NCBI RefSeq assembly: GCF_024586455.1
Contig: NW_026089623.1
Location: 9,892,204-9,956,203 of the forward strand
Direction: 5' to 3'
DNA length: 64,000 nucleotides
From: Bactrocera neohumeralis
Lineage: Eukaryota > Arthropoda > Insecta > Diptera > Tephritidae
Shown here in pieces: positions 10,554 to 22,455 of the stretch; the stretch's first letter is position 1, and the number at the start of each line of letters is the position of its first letter. The translations under genes and the position numbers were made by a program. The notes under the pieces were generated by a model that was given only the letters and a program-made list of their open reading frames with translations, was not told the DNA's origin and did no database searches.

Positions 10554-11829
10554 GCCCATACACGAGCACACAAGTGCGTTCGATCGGTATGAATTCGTTT
10601 GCCCATACACGACACACAAATCCATTTGGCGTTCGTTCTTCACAGAGTTAACATGTGCGACAGGCAAGCGGAACATTTCTTGGAATTTATTTCTAATGTA
10701 GCACTTTTATCTATTTCTTTGTATTTCGTGAATAAGTTATTCCAACTTTTATTTTTCTCAATTTTATTTTTATATTTATCACTTTTCATTTGCCAAATTG
10801 AAAATTCATTTTTTATAAGATCAATAAATTCTGATATGAAATCTTTATTAAGGGGGGAGCCTGCTTTAGAAGCTTCAAACAATTGGTTTTTTTTTTTTTG
10901 CTTAAATTTCCTTAAAAATTATCATAGAATATGTCCCAAAGTTATAGATAGGAATTCGAAATATTATCGAAGCTAGAAGGGAAGTGACCGAGCGTCTAGC
11001 AGATATACATATGTATAAGCGGTTGGGCAAAAAGCGAAAACTTTGAAGCATGATTTCTCGGTTTTTCATTTTTACGATTATTCTTAATTGGCGGGCAGGA
11101 TAGAAAAAAACTAAACGTCGTAGGAAGATGGAATTAGGGCAAAGTTTATTAACTTTGGCATTAAATTATCTTATATTTAAACTAAAAAAAATATTAAGAA
11201 AAGTCAAATTTTAACATATTTTTTAACAGCATAAAGTAAAATTCTTTTGATCAAAAGCCACTAATTATTCAATTTTTAATCAAATTTTAAATTTTACACT
11301 TTTTTTGGAATTTTCTTAGTTTAACTAGAAGATAAATTAATAAAAAATATGAATCTCTTTGAATTTTTTTGTTTCCGATAGAAATTGCGACCTGCATCCT
11401 GCCCGCCGTCCGAAAAATGCACATGCGAGATGCATCGGGCAATTGCTTCCCAAAGGCAGAATATCAAAGATTTCGTATCCAAAAAATTTGTGAAAGATGT
11501 TCAAATATATAACTATAAAGCCTAGAAATTTCGATTGAATCAATTATTTCTTTCCCTCCCAAAAAAAATTCTCAAAAAAATCGATTTTTTGAAGCCTCGA
11601 AAGCAGGCTCTTAACACTTGCCATTGTCCGCGATCTTCACTGTTCGGCGACACGAGAGAAATGAGATTTTGTGCGCCGACCACGCCATACACGATAAACA
11701 TGTTCGCGCACCGATCGTAAAAAATCAAACATTTTCGCGAACATGGATCGGTACGTGAACAAGCCCATACACGATAAACCGCAAGCGCACACATACCGAT
11801 CGAACGCACTTGTGTGCTCGTGTATGGGC
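10554..11829. mobile_element. DNA transposon-like element with perfect 38-bp TIRs
   Basis: 10554-10591 is the exact reverse complement of 11792-11829, beginning GCCCATACACGAGCACAC. Further copies of the CCCATACACGA motif lie just inside both ends. There is no convincing transposase. A weak 8-base flank similarity (CTTATAGT and CTTTTAGA) hints at hAT-type duplication but is not exact. It lies between the leader and primer site of BEL copy 3 and holds a smaller inverted-repeat element at 11090-11407. Confidence 0.65.
11090..11407. mobile_element. Small MITE with GGCGGGCAGGAT ends
   Basis: GGCGGGCAGGAT at 11090-11101 is perfectly inverted at 11396-11407. The 318-bp body is AT-rich with no coding sequence. 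It is nested in the 38-bp-TIR element. Confidence 0.55.
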
Positions 11830-11838
11830 GCTTTTAGA

Positions 11839-11852
11839 GGCACGAAGGACCA
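11839..11852 (-). promoter_or_regulatory. tRNA-Tyr-type primer binding site, BEL copy 3
   Basis: On the minus strand TGGTCCTTCGTGCC follows the LTR end directly. It matches the complement of the tRNA-Tyr 3' end (GGCUCGAAGGACCA, as recalled) at 13 of 14 bases. Confidence 0.6.
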
Positions 11853-12246
11853 TGACTAGTTGTGTGCCCAATTCACACTCATACAACCCACTCTAAGTTT
11901 CTGTTGTATCACTTAGTTCCTAATCTTGCAGCGCGTTTTGTAATTGAAAGTATATTTGGGATAAATAAATGAATAAATGTAACGCGCTAGCTCGCTTTCG
12001 TATTGAATTGCGCGTGTATGAACTACTTAAACGAGTTAATGCGCGATGAATGTGTCGAATTGCATAGAACGAATTGTGTCTGCTATCCCGTTGTACATCC
12101 TTTTTGTTTAGTGGGTTGGTGGACAGGTGTGGTGAGTTGTGTTGGTGTTGTGATGTCATCGGCTGTGGTATATTGAACTGTGTCTTGCTAAGGTGCGCCA
12201 GTTTTTACCGGCTAGAGTGGGTGGATGCTTAACTCATTTAAACATA
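11853..12246 (-). repeat. BEL-like LTR, copy 3
   Basis: 394 bp, ending on the plus strand in CTCATTTAAACATA, similar to the LTR ends at 39933 (CTCATTTAACCA) and 60162 (CTCATTTAGCCA). It is GT-rich near that end, as in the other two. Confidence 0.55.
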
Positions 12247-12303
12247 CTGAATACTTAGACTCCGGTTCTCATACTTGATTTTTGTCGGTCAATGTGTGAT
12301 ATA

Positions 12304-13044
12304 CAAGGTGCTTTCCATAGTAAACAGGACTTAAACAGAACAACTATTTTTTTCGGCAAATCAATTTAATTTAATCAAAATAGTCTCCTTCTGCTTCAAA
12401 ACAGCTTTTAGCACGGTTCAAAAACATGTCGAACTAGTGTTTTAGCTCGTTGGCCGGTATGGCCGCCAGTATGCCTGTAATGGTTAAAATGTGATTTTTG
12501 GTCAAATAATCGGTCACAAGCGTCGAATCGAATATTGGATTCTGAGCAATTTTTGGTCGTCAGTCAATTTGTGCGGAACAAACTGTGCGCACACCTTTTG
12601 TAAGCGCAAATGTTCGGTCAAAATGCGATAAATCGATGTTTTGGAGGTTTTCAATTCCATTTCCATAAACTTCAATGATGATTTCGGCTGATTTTTGATA
12701 AATTCACGACCACTTTGAAAACGTTGAAACCACTCGTGTACTCTGCTACGAGATAGGCAATCATCTCCATGAACTTGTTTCATCAATTGAAACGTATCGG
12801 TAAAAGCTTTACCAATTTTAAAACAAAATTTAATGTTGGCTCTTTGTTCGAAGCTCATTTTCGCACCGATAACACAAACATACTAACACTTAAAACGCAA
12901 TAACTTCACTTCCAATCGATGAAATGTCATGAATCACTGGGCAATCGATAAAGATAGCAGATTCTAACGCACCAGTCGACATATAGATGGCGCCACTAGG
13001 GGCGCAAGATTCAAAAAGTCCTGTTTAATTTGGAAAGCACCTTG
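12304..13044 (-). mobile_element. Mariner element, internally deleted
   Basis: Inverted ends CAAGGTGCTTTCC (12304) and its complement (13044) are flanked by TA on both sides. The transposase start reads on the minus strand. At 741 bp it is shorter than a full mariner of about 1.3 kb. The same family occurs at 56313-58373. Confidence 0.85.
12514..12858 (-). pseudogene. Mariner transposase, N-terminal part
   Basis: The 114-residue frame starts MSFEQRANIKFCFKIGKAF and continues through LMKQVHGDDCLSRSRVHEWF, the paired helix-turn-helix DNA-binding region, to FVPHKLTDDQKLLRIQYSI, just before the catalytic domain. A few C-terminal residues from about 12405-12510 remain (KAVLKQKE-like). The DDD catalytic core is deleted, so it cannot transpose by itself. 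Confidence 0.8.
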
Positions 13045-13045
13045 T

Positions 13046-13412
13046 ATATAACTGAAATTAGGGATAACCCTTCTCTTATATAGGTTTGTCTGTATGTCAT
13101 GCCCCCATACATATAATATAAAAATTTTCGAACTTCGGGGTGACTTTTTACCGCATATATCGGCCATTATGTGAGTTATCCTAATGAAAAGTAGGAAGCG
13201 TGTTTTATTCGTAAATGTGTATCTTTCTGCCAAATTTGAGCAAAAACTTGACCTAGCCCCTATATAACTAATATCAGGATTTTCGAACATCTGGCTGACT
13301 TTACTCTATATGATTGGCTTTACACCTTAAAGTATTTCCCTGGCTTTGATTCTTGAAAGTTGCAAGAGTATAAAATATTCGGTTGCACCCGATCTTAGCC
13401 CTTCCTTACTTG
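13046..13412 (-). repeat. DINE-like repeat, second family, partial
   Basis: Its reverse complement starts CAAGTAAGGAAGGGCTAAG and resembles the start of the copy at 20825. It shares the terminal signature of the DINE-1-like family but has a different body (AATCATATAGAGTAAAGTCA and others). The inner side ends at the mariner. Confidence 0.55.
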
Positions 13413-13418
13413 TTCAAT

Positions 13419-14561
13419 TATAACTAAATATACGACAATTCAATGGGAGGCATAAGTATTTTGACATCTAGTAAATCAGTCGCTTTTGAATACAAAGTTA
13501 CAGTAAACAAATTTTGGTTACAGTTAAATGGTTAGAACAGCAGAACTAAGTAACAAAATAAGAACAGAATTAGTGACAAAGTTTAACTTGGGTATTTTCG
13601 TTGTACTATAAATGTCACTGAAGAATATAATTTATCACGGCAAACTGTTTATTATCATATTAAAAAATTAAAAACTCTAGAAAACATTCATAATTTACAC
13701 CGATCAGGCACGTACCGTAAGACAACAGAAATTGAGGATCGTTTTATTTTGCGAGATTTCAAAAAATACCCCCTTAAGACGACAAAAATGGTCGCTTTAG
13801 AATAGAATAAGGACAAAAATGTTTCCGTTAGTGAAAGAACATTTCGCAGGCGGTTGAACGAAAATAACTTTAATACATATATAGTAAGGACAATCCCCTT
13901 CATCAGCCTTAGAAATAAAATTAAGAGGTTTGTATTTTCCAAAACTTCATAAATAAGCCCCGTGATTGTTGGCGTAATATCCTTTGGACTGATGAAAGTT
14001 TTTTTTGAATACTATTCATCGCCTAAGAAGGTTGTTGTAACAATAAATACAAATGCTCACAAATAAAGTACACCCGTTTGCCAAATGGCTAGCCATGGTG
14101 GCGGTGGCTCATGTTTTTGGGATGCGTATCTTATAATGGGGTGGGAGATTTGGTTCCCAATGATGATTTCATGAACCAACATCAATATTAATTGAGGCAG
14201 CTTTCATTCTCCAACAGGATAACGCTCCGTGTCAAAAGAGCAAATTAATTAGAAAGGATTTATCAGAAGTTGTATGATCGTATGTAAAACGAAACGGGTC
14301 CGCTGATTTGAGAAGAACAAGAATTTAAACCATAACTGAAGTGATAAAAGCCTGGAAGGACATTTGAACTGATTATTTCCAAAGTTTGGTACATTCGGTT
14401 CCAAATCGACTCCAAATGGTTATAAAGGCAAATGGTAGTTTTATTTTTCATTAATTTCAAGTTTAAAAAGTAATAAATAAAGGTAACTTATATTTAAATG
14501 TAAAAAAACGTTAAGTCAAAATACTTATGCCGCGCATTAAATTGTCGTATACTTAGTTATA
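13419..14561 (+). mobile_element. Tc1-like transposon, full length but dead
   Basis: Inverted repeats of about 45 bp (TATAACTAA and GGCATAAGTATTTTGAC motifs) bound 1143 bp. A TA lies at each end. The coding strand is plus. An element with similar ends left a fragment at about 14708-14730 (GTCAAAATTCTTATGCCG). Confidence 0.8.
13540..14455 (+). pseudogene. Tc1-like transposase
   Basis: Conceptual translation with many stops shows the family's landmarks. The N-terminal helix-turn-helix region (LSRQTVYYHIKKLK, about 13635) comes first. WRNILWTDES with the first catalytic Asp follows at about 13965, then FQQDNAPCQKSK with the second at about 14207. A final WPAQSPDLN-like block is decayed (about 14296). 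At least five in-frame stops or shifts mean no product. Confidence 0.65.
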
Positions 14562-14958
14562 ATTGAAAACAAAAGACTAAATAAATATGTATAATTCCAT
14601 ATTCTTATTTTATTACATATGTATTATTATAAACTATTATTATAAATTAAAACTTTGGATTGTTATTGTTTATATTATAATTTAATTATTAAACAGAGAA
14701 ACCCTTTGATATGTCAAAATTCTTATGCCGACATGTGTATATCTAAATGATCATACATAAATTATATCTTTGACACATTTGTCTGTATTTTACGAAAGCA
14801 AATACAAGCCATATATGTACATATGTATGTCTGTATAAATATTCATAAGGGAATAACAAGTGCCTCACGCATCTCCGATGTCACGGACAACCAATGGCCA
14901 AAGCAGAGATAAAGAGATGTCCTACTCCTCTCTCACTGGAAATGGGAGAACAATTGAT

Positions 14959-15016
14959 AAACGTCAAAACCTCCTGAACTTTGACAGTTGATCGAGTTCA
15001 GGAGGTTTTGACGTTT
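14959..15016. repeat. Perfect 22-bp-arm hairpin in MITE D
   Basis: Arms 14959-14980 and 14995-15016 (core ACGTCAAAACCTCCTGAACT) are exact complements around a 14-base loop. Copy 2 keeps an equivalent hairpin with a changed base at about 23600-23656. Confidence 0.8.
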
Positions 15017-15325
15017 AGCAGTTGGAAACGAGCGATGGCCAGATTGAAATCTTACCAAATAAATATGTAAACGGAGGGATTTGTTGCATCGTTCAAAACC
15101 ACCTATAAAAAATGTAAAACAATGAAAATTAAATAAATTTGTGAAAGTTAAAGTTATTTGATGAAACGTTTTGTAATTTGAAGCATCATAGTATTATTTT
15201 CAATGGAAAATGATTAAAAACATTTAATGATTGAGAGCCCTCAAGCTTAAATCCTTTTATTGGGTATTACAAGGTCAAAAGTCAGTTGTTCTAATATACT
15301 TTAGAAATATTTAAATAGTTTCTCC

Positions 15326-15479
15326 ATATGTGACCTGGTCTACGAAAAGGGAGCTAACGTGCGAAAACTAGTTTTCTGGGAAAAGCTGTTAAAAATAATC
15401 GTCAGTTTCTCGTTATCTCATTAATTGTTCTCCTTTGTTTTGACACCTAAGCCCCCTTTCCGTAGACCAGGTCACATAT
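15326..15479. mobile_element. 154-bp MITE inside MITE D
   Basis: Arms of about 26 bp (TGTGACCTGGTCTACG) are inverted at the two ends with a TA-type flank. MITE D copy 2 (near 23320) lacks this block and shows TTATATGGAGAAAC across the site, which acts as an empty site. Confidence 0.75.
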
Positions 15480-15651
15480 AATAAATAACCACTATATAGT
15501 AATTTTTATTTGTACTAAGTGTTGGGTGTTTTAATTTAAATGTCCAAAAATTAATATTTTGTCCAATCTGGCCATATTGGAAAATGTTATAAAAAACTCT
15601 AATTTTGAAGCGCTCTCACACTGGAATAAGTTGAACATCCCTTTATTCCTG

Positions 15652-17560
15652 GCCAAAGCTTACGTTTTGTCAAAGAGTCATTTGCTGAACACATTGAGAG
15701 TGACAGACAGATGTCGTGTCAAATATTAAAAGGCACACGTTCTTAAGGACACAGTTATTTAGACAGCTGCACGACTACATAACTGTAACCATAAGAACAT
15801 ATGTATGTATTTTAATATTTGAAAGATGTTGCTTGAAGTCTAACGAAAAACTTCTCCTACAAACTAGCGTGAATATGTAGGTACTTTTATGTATGAGCTT
15901 GCATACATATCGACGCAGATTTTTGCGAGCCCCGGCAAATATTTTAGATTTGACAAATATTTAAAATCGATAAGAACTATGTTGCCAGCTTTGTCACTTT
16001 TCCTATATTTTGCGAGTTTGCGGGGTTATCACTTTTCTTTTCTAGAAGAACATCAGAAAGATGCTCGTTGGCAAAGGCATGCTCGGGGAGATGTTACGCC
16101 GTATGTTATTATGAATGGAGCGAGGTCGCTTGTTGATTGTGCGCCTGCGTTTATGAATGAAAATGTTTTTGTTGTAAGATCTACTTCATTTGGGCTTTGC
16201 CAATTTGGCTGCCATATTGACTTGTGACTCGTATTACACTCACATGTGTAAGTTTGTACGCGTTTGTATTATTTGTTCTGCAATGTATACAAATATATGT
16301 ACATATAAGTATATATGCGCACACATAGTATAATAGTATATTGATAAATGATAAAACCATGATTTGAATTTCTTAATCCGAACATGCGTATGCATACATT
16401 CTTATGAGCATATGAAAAATTAGGAGATTACTGTGATTTTTTTTAAAGAAAGTACTCTCTCGAATGTTTCGAAGTTCCTTGGACATAATAAAGCAAAAAA
16501 AAGTGCCCCAACTGCTGTATTGCAGCATATTGCTTATCTTGAATGTTATGGGGTTTTTTTCAAGTGTACAATTCGATACATGTACGTGTGTGTGTTTAAT
16601 TTTATCTGATCTGTAAATTTATGACTTGTGTTTATCCATTTAGTTTACAATTCTTATATGCATTTGTATTATTATTGGTTGCGTATTCCATGTAATTGCA
16701 TGTGTCTGTTTATGTACATGTGTATCAGAGAGCTGTATGGAGTTTGATAAAATCAGAACAAACACTCGTGCCAAAAACACAATCAAATCATTTCAGTTCT
16801 GCATAGACAACATTGTTGATCAATTCGAGTACCCGCCAGCGTCAACTGATCTGATGCAACACGAACAATCTGTTCTTCGGCAATCGCGATCGAGTAAACG
16901 GTATGGTTGGCTTCGGTTCAAATCGTATCATATCAGTTCCCAGCTTTGCAAAGATTGTTTGAATTGAAATGAAACTTTGGGTAAACTATAAGTAAATCTT
17001 CGAGTAAATCTATGGGTAAATCTATAAGTACAGCAAACAACAACAATTTTTTGCTGTACTGATTTGAATCATGTGGCAAAAAATGTATCAGCTTTGAAAA
17101 TGTGCGCATGTTACAAATTTTCGAAGCGTAAACAATGGAAATTCCATCGAGAACGTACATACATATATTTCCATTATACATATAACATATGTACACATAT
17201 ACATAGTACATACATGTATATACAAACATATGTATTTGAAATAGAACAAAAGTGCTCTAGTAAATCAGTGTTTAGGGGAGATATACTATACAAACCAAAC
17301 TCTGTCGATCATTTCAATCATTGAAACATGAGTTTGCATCACTTCGGGTATTTTCTGCTGATTCGAACATTCGTAAATAAATCAGGTATAAGCTGGTCGC
17401 TTGTGATTCAAAGTTTTTCTCTATCGCAGATATGAAGACAAACGGTTCGATTCACATTTGAGCATATCCCAGAAACTGTCTACCAACCAAAAATATTTGA
17501 ACTTAATCCAACCTAATTTTTTTTAATTTAATTTCGTTTACTTTTCTGGAAACATTAAAA
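15652..17560. other. No gene recognised
   Basis: It contains open frames of 112 residues (15889-16227) and 76 residues (16737-16967) with no family resemblance. It also holds TACATA/CATATG low-complexity runs, densest at 17155-17235. Some ordered single-copy host sequence may be here, but I see no exon, promoter or RNA gene that I can defend. Confidence 0.4.
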
Positions 17561-17589
17561 CTTGGTATGAAATGCTAGGTAAATGCGTT

Positions 17590-19925
17590 GTAGCGTGCGT
17601 AACGGAATATCAGTTTTTTTTTATATTGTGAGTAGAAATTTTTTTTTTTACAAATCATCTATAATTTTAATTTAAATAAATATCCTGCTTTTAAGAAAAA
17701 AATTCATTCTACAATTAAAACCCAAAAAATTTCAGCATATTCATTTCTGTGGCGTGCGTAACGATTTGAGTTCTCACAAAAATTACAATAGAAACCTTTG
17801 CAATTTTTATTCTGTTTTCTTATCACTTCGCTTCTTAAATCTATTCTTCGCCTACTATTCTTAGCCTACTATAATCGTACCGATTAGCGATTATTTTTTT
17901 AAACGGTAAATTTCACGTTGTCTCGCCTTTGGTTTTGTTTGAATCATTTACAATTATCTTTCAGTGTCACTTTAGATTATCGGCATATTGGTATCTCAGA
18001 AAATTGTTTGTTTACAGTATAATATTTAATAATACACAGAAAATTGTTTGTTTACAGTATAATAAATAATAATATTTAATAATTTTCAACGTAACAGTTG
18101 AAAAAATGAAAACGGGTGCAGAGCGTAACAGGAAAATACTTGAAAGAGGAAGAAGAAGCTCAAACAAAAAATACGGTTGACGAAAATGTTAAAATGATTT
18201 AAGAGTTTTACACTAATGATGACATCTCTACGGAAACTGCCGGAAGAAAGTCCACACTTATATCAAAATCAAATAACCTTCCAATATCTAAAAGATTCAT
18301 GGTTATGACAATTAGAGAAGCATATGAATTGTTTAAAACAACGTTTAATGGAACAAATATTTCACGTACTAAATTTCATAACATCCGACCAAAACACGTG
18401 GAATTGTCTAGTAAGCTTCCACATAACATGTGTGTTTGCCAGTACCACGCCAATTTTTCATTTTTATTGGAAGCTATGTTTAGCATTTTTCGTCTGTTGC
18501 CATCTAACTTCGGCACTTTTTTTAGAAAAGTGTGTTGTGGCGAAACCAATGAAGTTTGTATGAGGAATGAATGCAACAAGTGGATTAAAGACATTACAGA
18601 CGATTTCGTCCCTTTGATTTACATTAATCAACTCGAAGAGCTTACTGAATGGAAGCATTGGAGAATCGTTGATAAACGCATCATCATTAGTTATACGAAA
18701 GGACCAATAACTGATTTGATTAATGAATTGTAATCTCAGTTACCTTCCTTTAAACTGCATACTTACGTTAAAAGGACTCAACAAAAATACTTCAGTCTTC
18801 ACATTTTAGTTACTGCCAAGTTACCATTTTTACTTGTGTTGCCTGGTTGCACAATTGCACAATTGCACAAGATCATTTGCTATTACGAGCGATCAACTGT
18901 CACACAATAAATATGATGTTTATTGCTTTCTCCAGTTAATTGTGAAGAAACTTAAAGAACAAAACGCTATTTCGAAGTTATTTTTATTTTCTGATGGCTG
19001 TGCAAGTCAATTTAAAAACAAGTTCATTTTGAGTATTATACCGTTATTTAAAGAAAAATTAGATTTGGCCAACTTTGAGTGGAATTTTTTTGCAACTGCT
19101 CACGGAGAGGGTGCAGTAGACGGAATTGGAGCTGTCATAAAGAGAAAAATTTGGCAAATGGTGAAAGCTTAGAATATTTTTCTTAATAACGCCCATGATT
19201 TTTTTAAATTGGCAAAAATTAATATGAATGGTATTTCTATTTTATATGTAAGTAGTACATATATAAAAAATACAACTGCATTTTTTTCGGAGAGATGGGT
19301 TAACGTTAAGAGCATTCCCGGAATAAAAAGCAACCATTATTTTTCATTTCTTAATGAAAATGAGCTCGAAATAGCACTATCGGCAGATTCAGCAAAACAT
19401 AAAATGTATAAACATATATACATTAATAAATTAATTTATAAACATAAAATATGAATTAAATAATCTTATTAAAAAAGAGTATAAAATGTTTTGTTAAAAT
19501 AAATACAATTGTTTTTATTTATATACTTCTGGAAAAAATTTAGCGTGCGTAACGTTGGGTTCACGGCCATTGATAAAAAGCTACAAAATTTTTTGGCTGC
19601 AAGTAAGTTATTTTAGAATTCTCTTATATTCATCTTTCTTTAAGGTATTTCATTTGGTGTGCTTTAATATACAAAATTTGCTAAAAATTACGAAAACATA
19701 CCTCAACCTTCAAAGCTACTTCCATTTTTTGTAGCGTGCGTAACAATACTTTGAGATCAAATTTTTCGCAGCTTAAGCCTGTTACAAAAAATATTTTGAT
19801 GACATTCGAAAGTACACTCAAATCCCACTAAACACTGTGTATAACTTGAAGGTATGTCCTTTGAAAGACCAAAAAATTGTTATATTTCAATCCGAAAACG
19901 CGTACGAACGTGGCGTTCGTAACGC
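17590..19925 (+). mobile_element. Decayed DDE-type DNA transposon with clustered motif
   Basis: A transposase pseudogene (18299-19454) is bracketed by copies of GCGTGCGTAACG-like motifs: two to three before it (17596, 17752, a partial at 18123) and three after (19543, 19733, 19910). Such repeats often mark subterminal transposase binding. Exact termini and duplication were not found, so the limits are approximate. Confidence 0.45.
18299..19454 (+). pseudogene. Putative DDE transposase, unplaced family
   Basis: The first frame (18299-18733) has FHNIRPKHVELSSKLPHN and CVCQYHANFSFLLEA. After stops and about 70 missing residues, the frame at 18834-19172 has FLFSDGCASQFKNKF and FFATAHGEGAVDGIGAVIKR. 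This pair is a signature of a large uncharacterised transposase-like family common in insects and cnidarians (Sola-like, in my recollection, but not certain). The SDG aspartate is probably catalytic. A last frame at 19209-19454 reads on to the C-terminus. Stops at 18733 and 19170 make it non-functional. Confidence 0.55.
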
Positions 19926-19929
19926 AGGA

Positions 19930-20824
19930 TTTGCCCATATATATGAACCGAACTGACAGAAGTAGACAGAGTAACGGATCAGTACTTAAGTATATACAAA
20001 AATTGATTACTCGTTGCAGTTCTCTGATGTAGTTGTATGTTCAATATATTTAAAAATAAATATTTATTTTTAATAGTATTTCGGCTTTGCTGATACTAAA
20101 CAAGTATAAATGTTGAATGATATTTGAACAAAAGTTGAAGGTATTTCCTATATAATGATATTCGATCTTTGAAAAATATCAAAAATTAACAAAATGGCGT
20201 AGTTCTGATAAAAAATTTCCTTTTTTTAGGTAAAAAATTGTCGTTTTTAATGCCAAATTGACAAATTTCAACCAATCTAAAACATCGTAGGTCATTGTAT
20301 AGCAAATATATCCCTGAATATTTAGTCTAAATTTTAGTCGATCTGTCAATTTCTCGTTGAGTTATGATGTCAGCAATTTTGAAAAATGTCGTTTCGAGAA
20401 AAACGAAAAGTTTCACTTATATATGTTTATACTCGCGAGCGGTCGCTTTTTAGAACGCTGCCATTCAAAAAATATATTCAACATACGACCTTGTCGATGT
20501 CATAGGATATTTTTGGAAATATAAACTATCGAAAGAGCAAAAGAAAAAGATTTGTTTTTTGAAAATGTCACACTGGCATAGCCCCTTAATAAGATAGAAG
20601 ATGTATGTATATATTGTTGTGATAAATTTAATTTCCACTAGTAAGAACTATAATACAAAAATAAATTAGTAAAGTATATTATGTAAAAATCAAATAAAAT
20701 TATTAAAAATGCAATTCCAAATTGAAAAACTATTATTGTGCATCCATTTATACAAAATTATAAGCATATCATAATTATTTTTACATGTCAATATGGAATA
20801 CCTGTGGGCAAAACCCAAAAACAA
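19930..20824. other. No gene recognised
   Basis: AT-rich sequence with phrases typical of fly interspersed repeats, but no ends or frames. Confidence 0.4.
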
Positions 20825-22330
20825 CAAGTAAGGAAGGGATAAGTTCGGGTGCAACCGAACATTTTATACTCTTGCAACTTTCAAGAGTCAAAGGAAGGGA
20901 AATACCTTAAAATGTAAAACGTCAACCTGAGGATCGAAATCCAAGCAATTTTATATACATATATGTACATTAGGGTGATTCAAAAAAAAAATTTTTTTTT
21001 TTCAATTGGTACTCGCAAAAATAGGTTCCTAGACACCTCTAAGAAAGCCTCTCCAGATATGAGTTTTTAATTGTAACGGGAAGGTCCTCCGCCTAACGGT
21101 TTTCTATTTTTTCTTATTATCAGATAGAAAAATTTATATCTCGCTTCAAACTACTTGAAAAAATATCTTGTTAATTAGGTTTTGTAGGAAATTGAATACT
21201 CTAAAATATGGTCTCTCATGATTTTTTCGTAAACCCAACCGTTTAAAGATATTGGTTGGTTGGTAGTATCGACCAGATTTTATTTATTTTTCCCAATACC
21301 AACTATTAACATGTTGCATACTAAAAAACCAATCATATAGAGTAAAGTCAGCCCGATGTTCGAAAATCCTGATATTAGTTATATGGGGGGTAAGCCAAGT
21401 CATTTTCATTGAGATATCTCACACATTGCCCGATATATGTATGCCGTACAAAGCCACTCGGAAGTTCGATTATCGTTATATCAGCTATATGGGGACTAAG
21501 GGAAGTATTGGTCCGATTCAACCCATTTTTGACATACAGACATACCATTGTCAGACAAGTATTATGCTTTAATTTCAATAATTATCTCAGACATTGACCG
21601 ATATTTTCTAACAAAAGTCACCTACAGGTACCGGGGTCTAAGTATTCGGGCGTCAACATTTTTTGTTGGATTTGAGCAATTTTTGGTCATAAGGTGGCAT
21701 AAATTAAGGCATTATTCGTGAAAAGTTTATTTCCATTACATTAATTGCTTTTTGATTTGCGTACTGGAAACTGAACAAACCAAATGGAATTGAAAATTAT
21801 GCTATATGGAAAGTAGGCGTGGTTATTGTCCGATTTCGCTTATTGTAACATATCAAAGTTTGTCGAAATCATTCGGTTCCCGAGATATGGGATTTCACCA
21901 AAAAGTGGGCCGTGCCAATCGAGCTTTCTCATACCATCTTTATCGCGCTTTTATTAGTTTTGAACAGTAACGTTATATGGGGAGTAAACGGGATTTTCAT
22001 CCTCTATTGTCCATTTTCACACTATAGATAGGAATAGAATATTCGCGCTGAGCGAATTTGGTTGTTGTAGCTTAAGCGGCTTAGGAGATATGCACATTAA
22101 ACTTATTAAACCGAGGCCACACCCACCATCGCTATTGCGATGCCCTGTTCCAAATATGAGTTTTATATACATACATATATTTCGGTTAATGGCGATTTGT
22201 GGGCGTGGCGGTGGTTGATTACGCCCATCTACGAACTCGTTTTGTACTAAGAAACCTGTATATTTCATCAACATATCTCAATTTTAACTCAAGTTACAGC
22301 TTTCACGAACGGGCGGACGGACCTGAACAT
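20825..22330 (+). repeat. DINE-like repeat, second family, with insertion
   Basis: Starts CAAGTAAGGAAGGGATAAG and shares 70-100-base blocks with the reverse complement of 13046-13412. It ends with a GGGCGGACGGACC microsatellite core (22306-22322) and a DINE-1-like GGGCGTGGC block (22201). An unrelated block of roughly 350 bases (about 20973-21325, TAGGGTGATTCAAAA start) interrupts it. No coding sequence. Confidence 0.5.
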
Positions 22331-22455
22331 TTATATACAAGTACTAGAGGACCCGTCCACGCTTCACTGTGGCTGAAAATACTACAACTACCATCTATGT
22401 ATATGATTTCTATTAGTTGGATTATAACTATTAGTTAAGGAGATTTTGAATTTTT

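Larger units (their letters stand above)
9960..12246 (-). mobile_element. BEL-like element copy 3, 5' end only
   Basis: Read on the minus strand: LTR (12246-11853), tRNA-Tyr-type primer site (11852-11839), then a T/CA-rich leader (10553 to about 9960) resembling the leaders of the two BEL elements at 24140-60162 and 29985-39933. Shared leader marks include a CGCGCCCG motif (10147) and repeated CACT/GCACT runs. It is interrupted by a TIR element at 10554-11829 and cut off near the Tc1 element. No gag or pol is left. Confidence 0.55.
14905..15651. mobile_element. hAT-type MITE D, copy 1
   Basis: Ends AGAGATAAAGAGATG and, inverted, CAGGAATAAAGGGATG. An exact 8-bp duplication GCCAAAGC flanks it (14897-14904 and 15652-15659). 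Copies lie at 23142-23708 and 47574-48155. It carries an internal hairpin at 14959-15016 and a nested MITE at 15326-15479. There is no transposase. Confidence 0.75.

Noticed and set aside
10211..10617. Overlapping Lys-rich and Phe-rich frames on both strands
   Set aside because: They are low-complexity readings of a T-rich BEL leader.
11839..11852. Possible tRNA-Tyr gene fragment
   Set aside because: Only the 3' end complement is present, next to an LTR; it is a primer site.
15889..16227. 112-residue frame as a gene
   Set aside because: No motif or codon pattern, and no splice or promoter context; length is within chance.
18299..18733. Possible host gene exon
   Set aside because: Family wording, stops and flanking motifs point to a transposase pseudogene.
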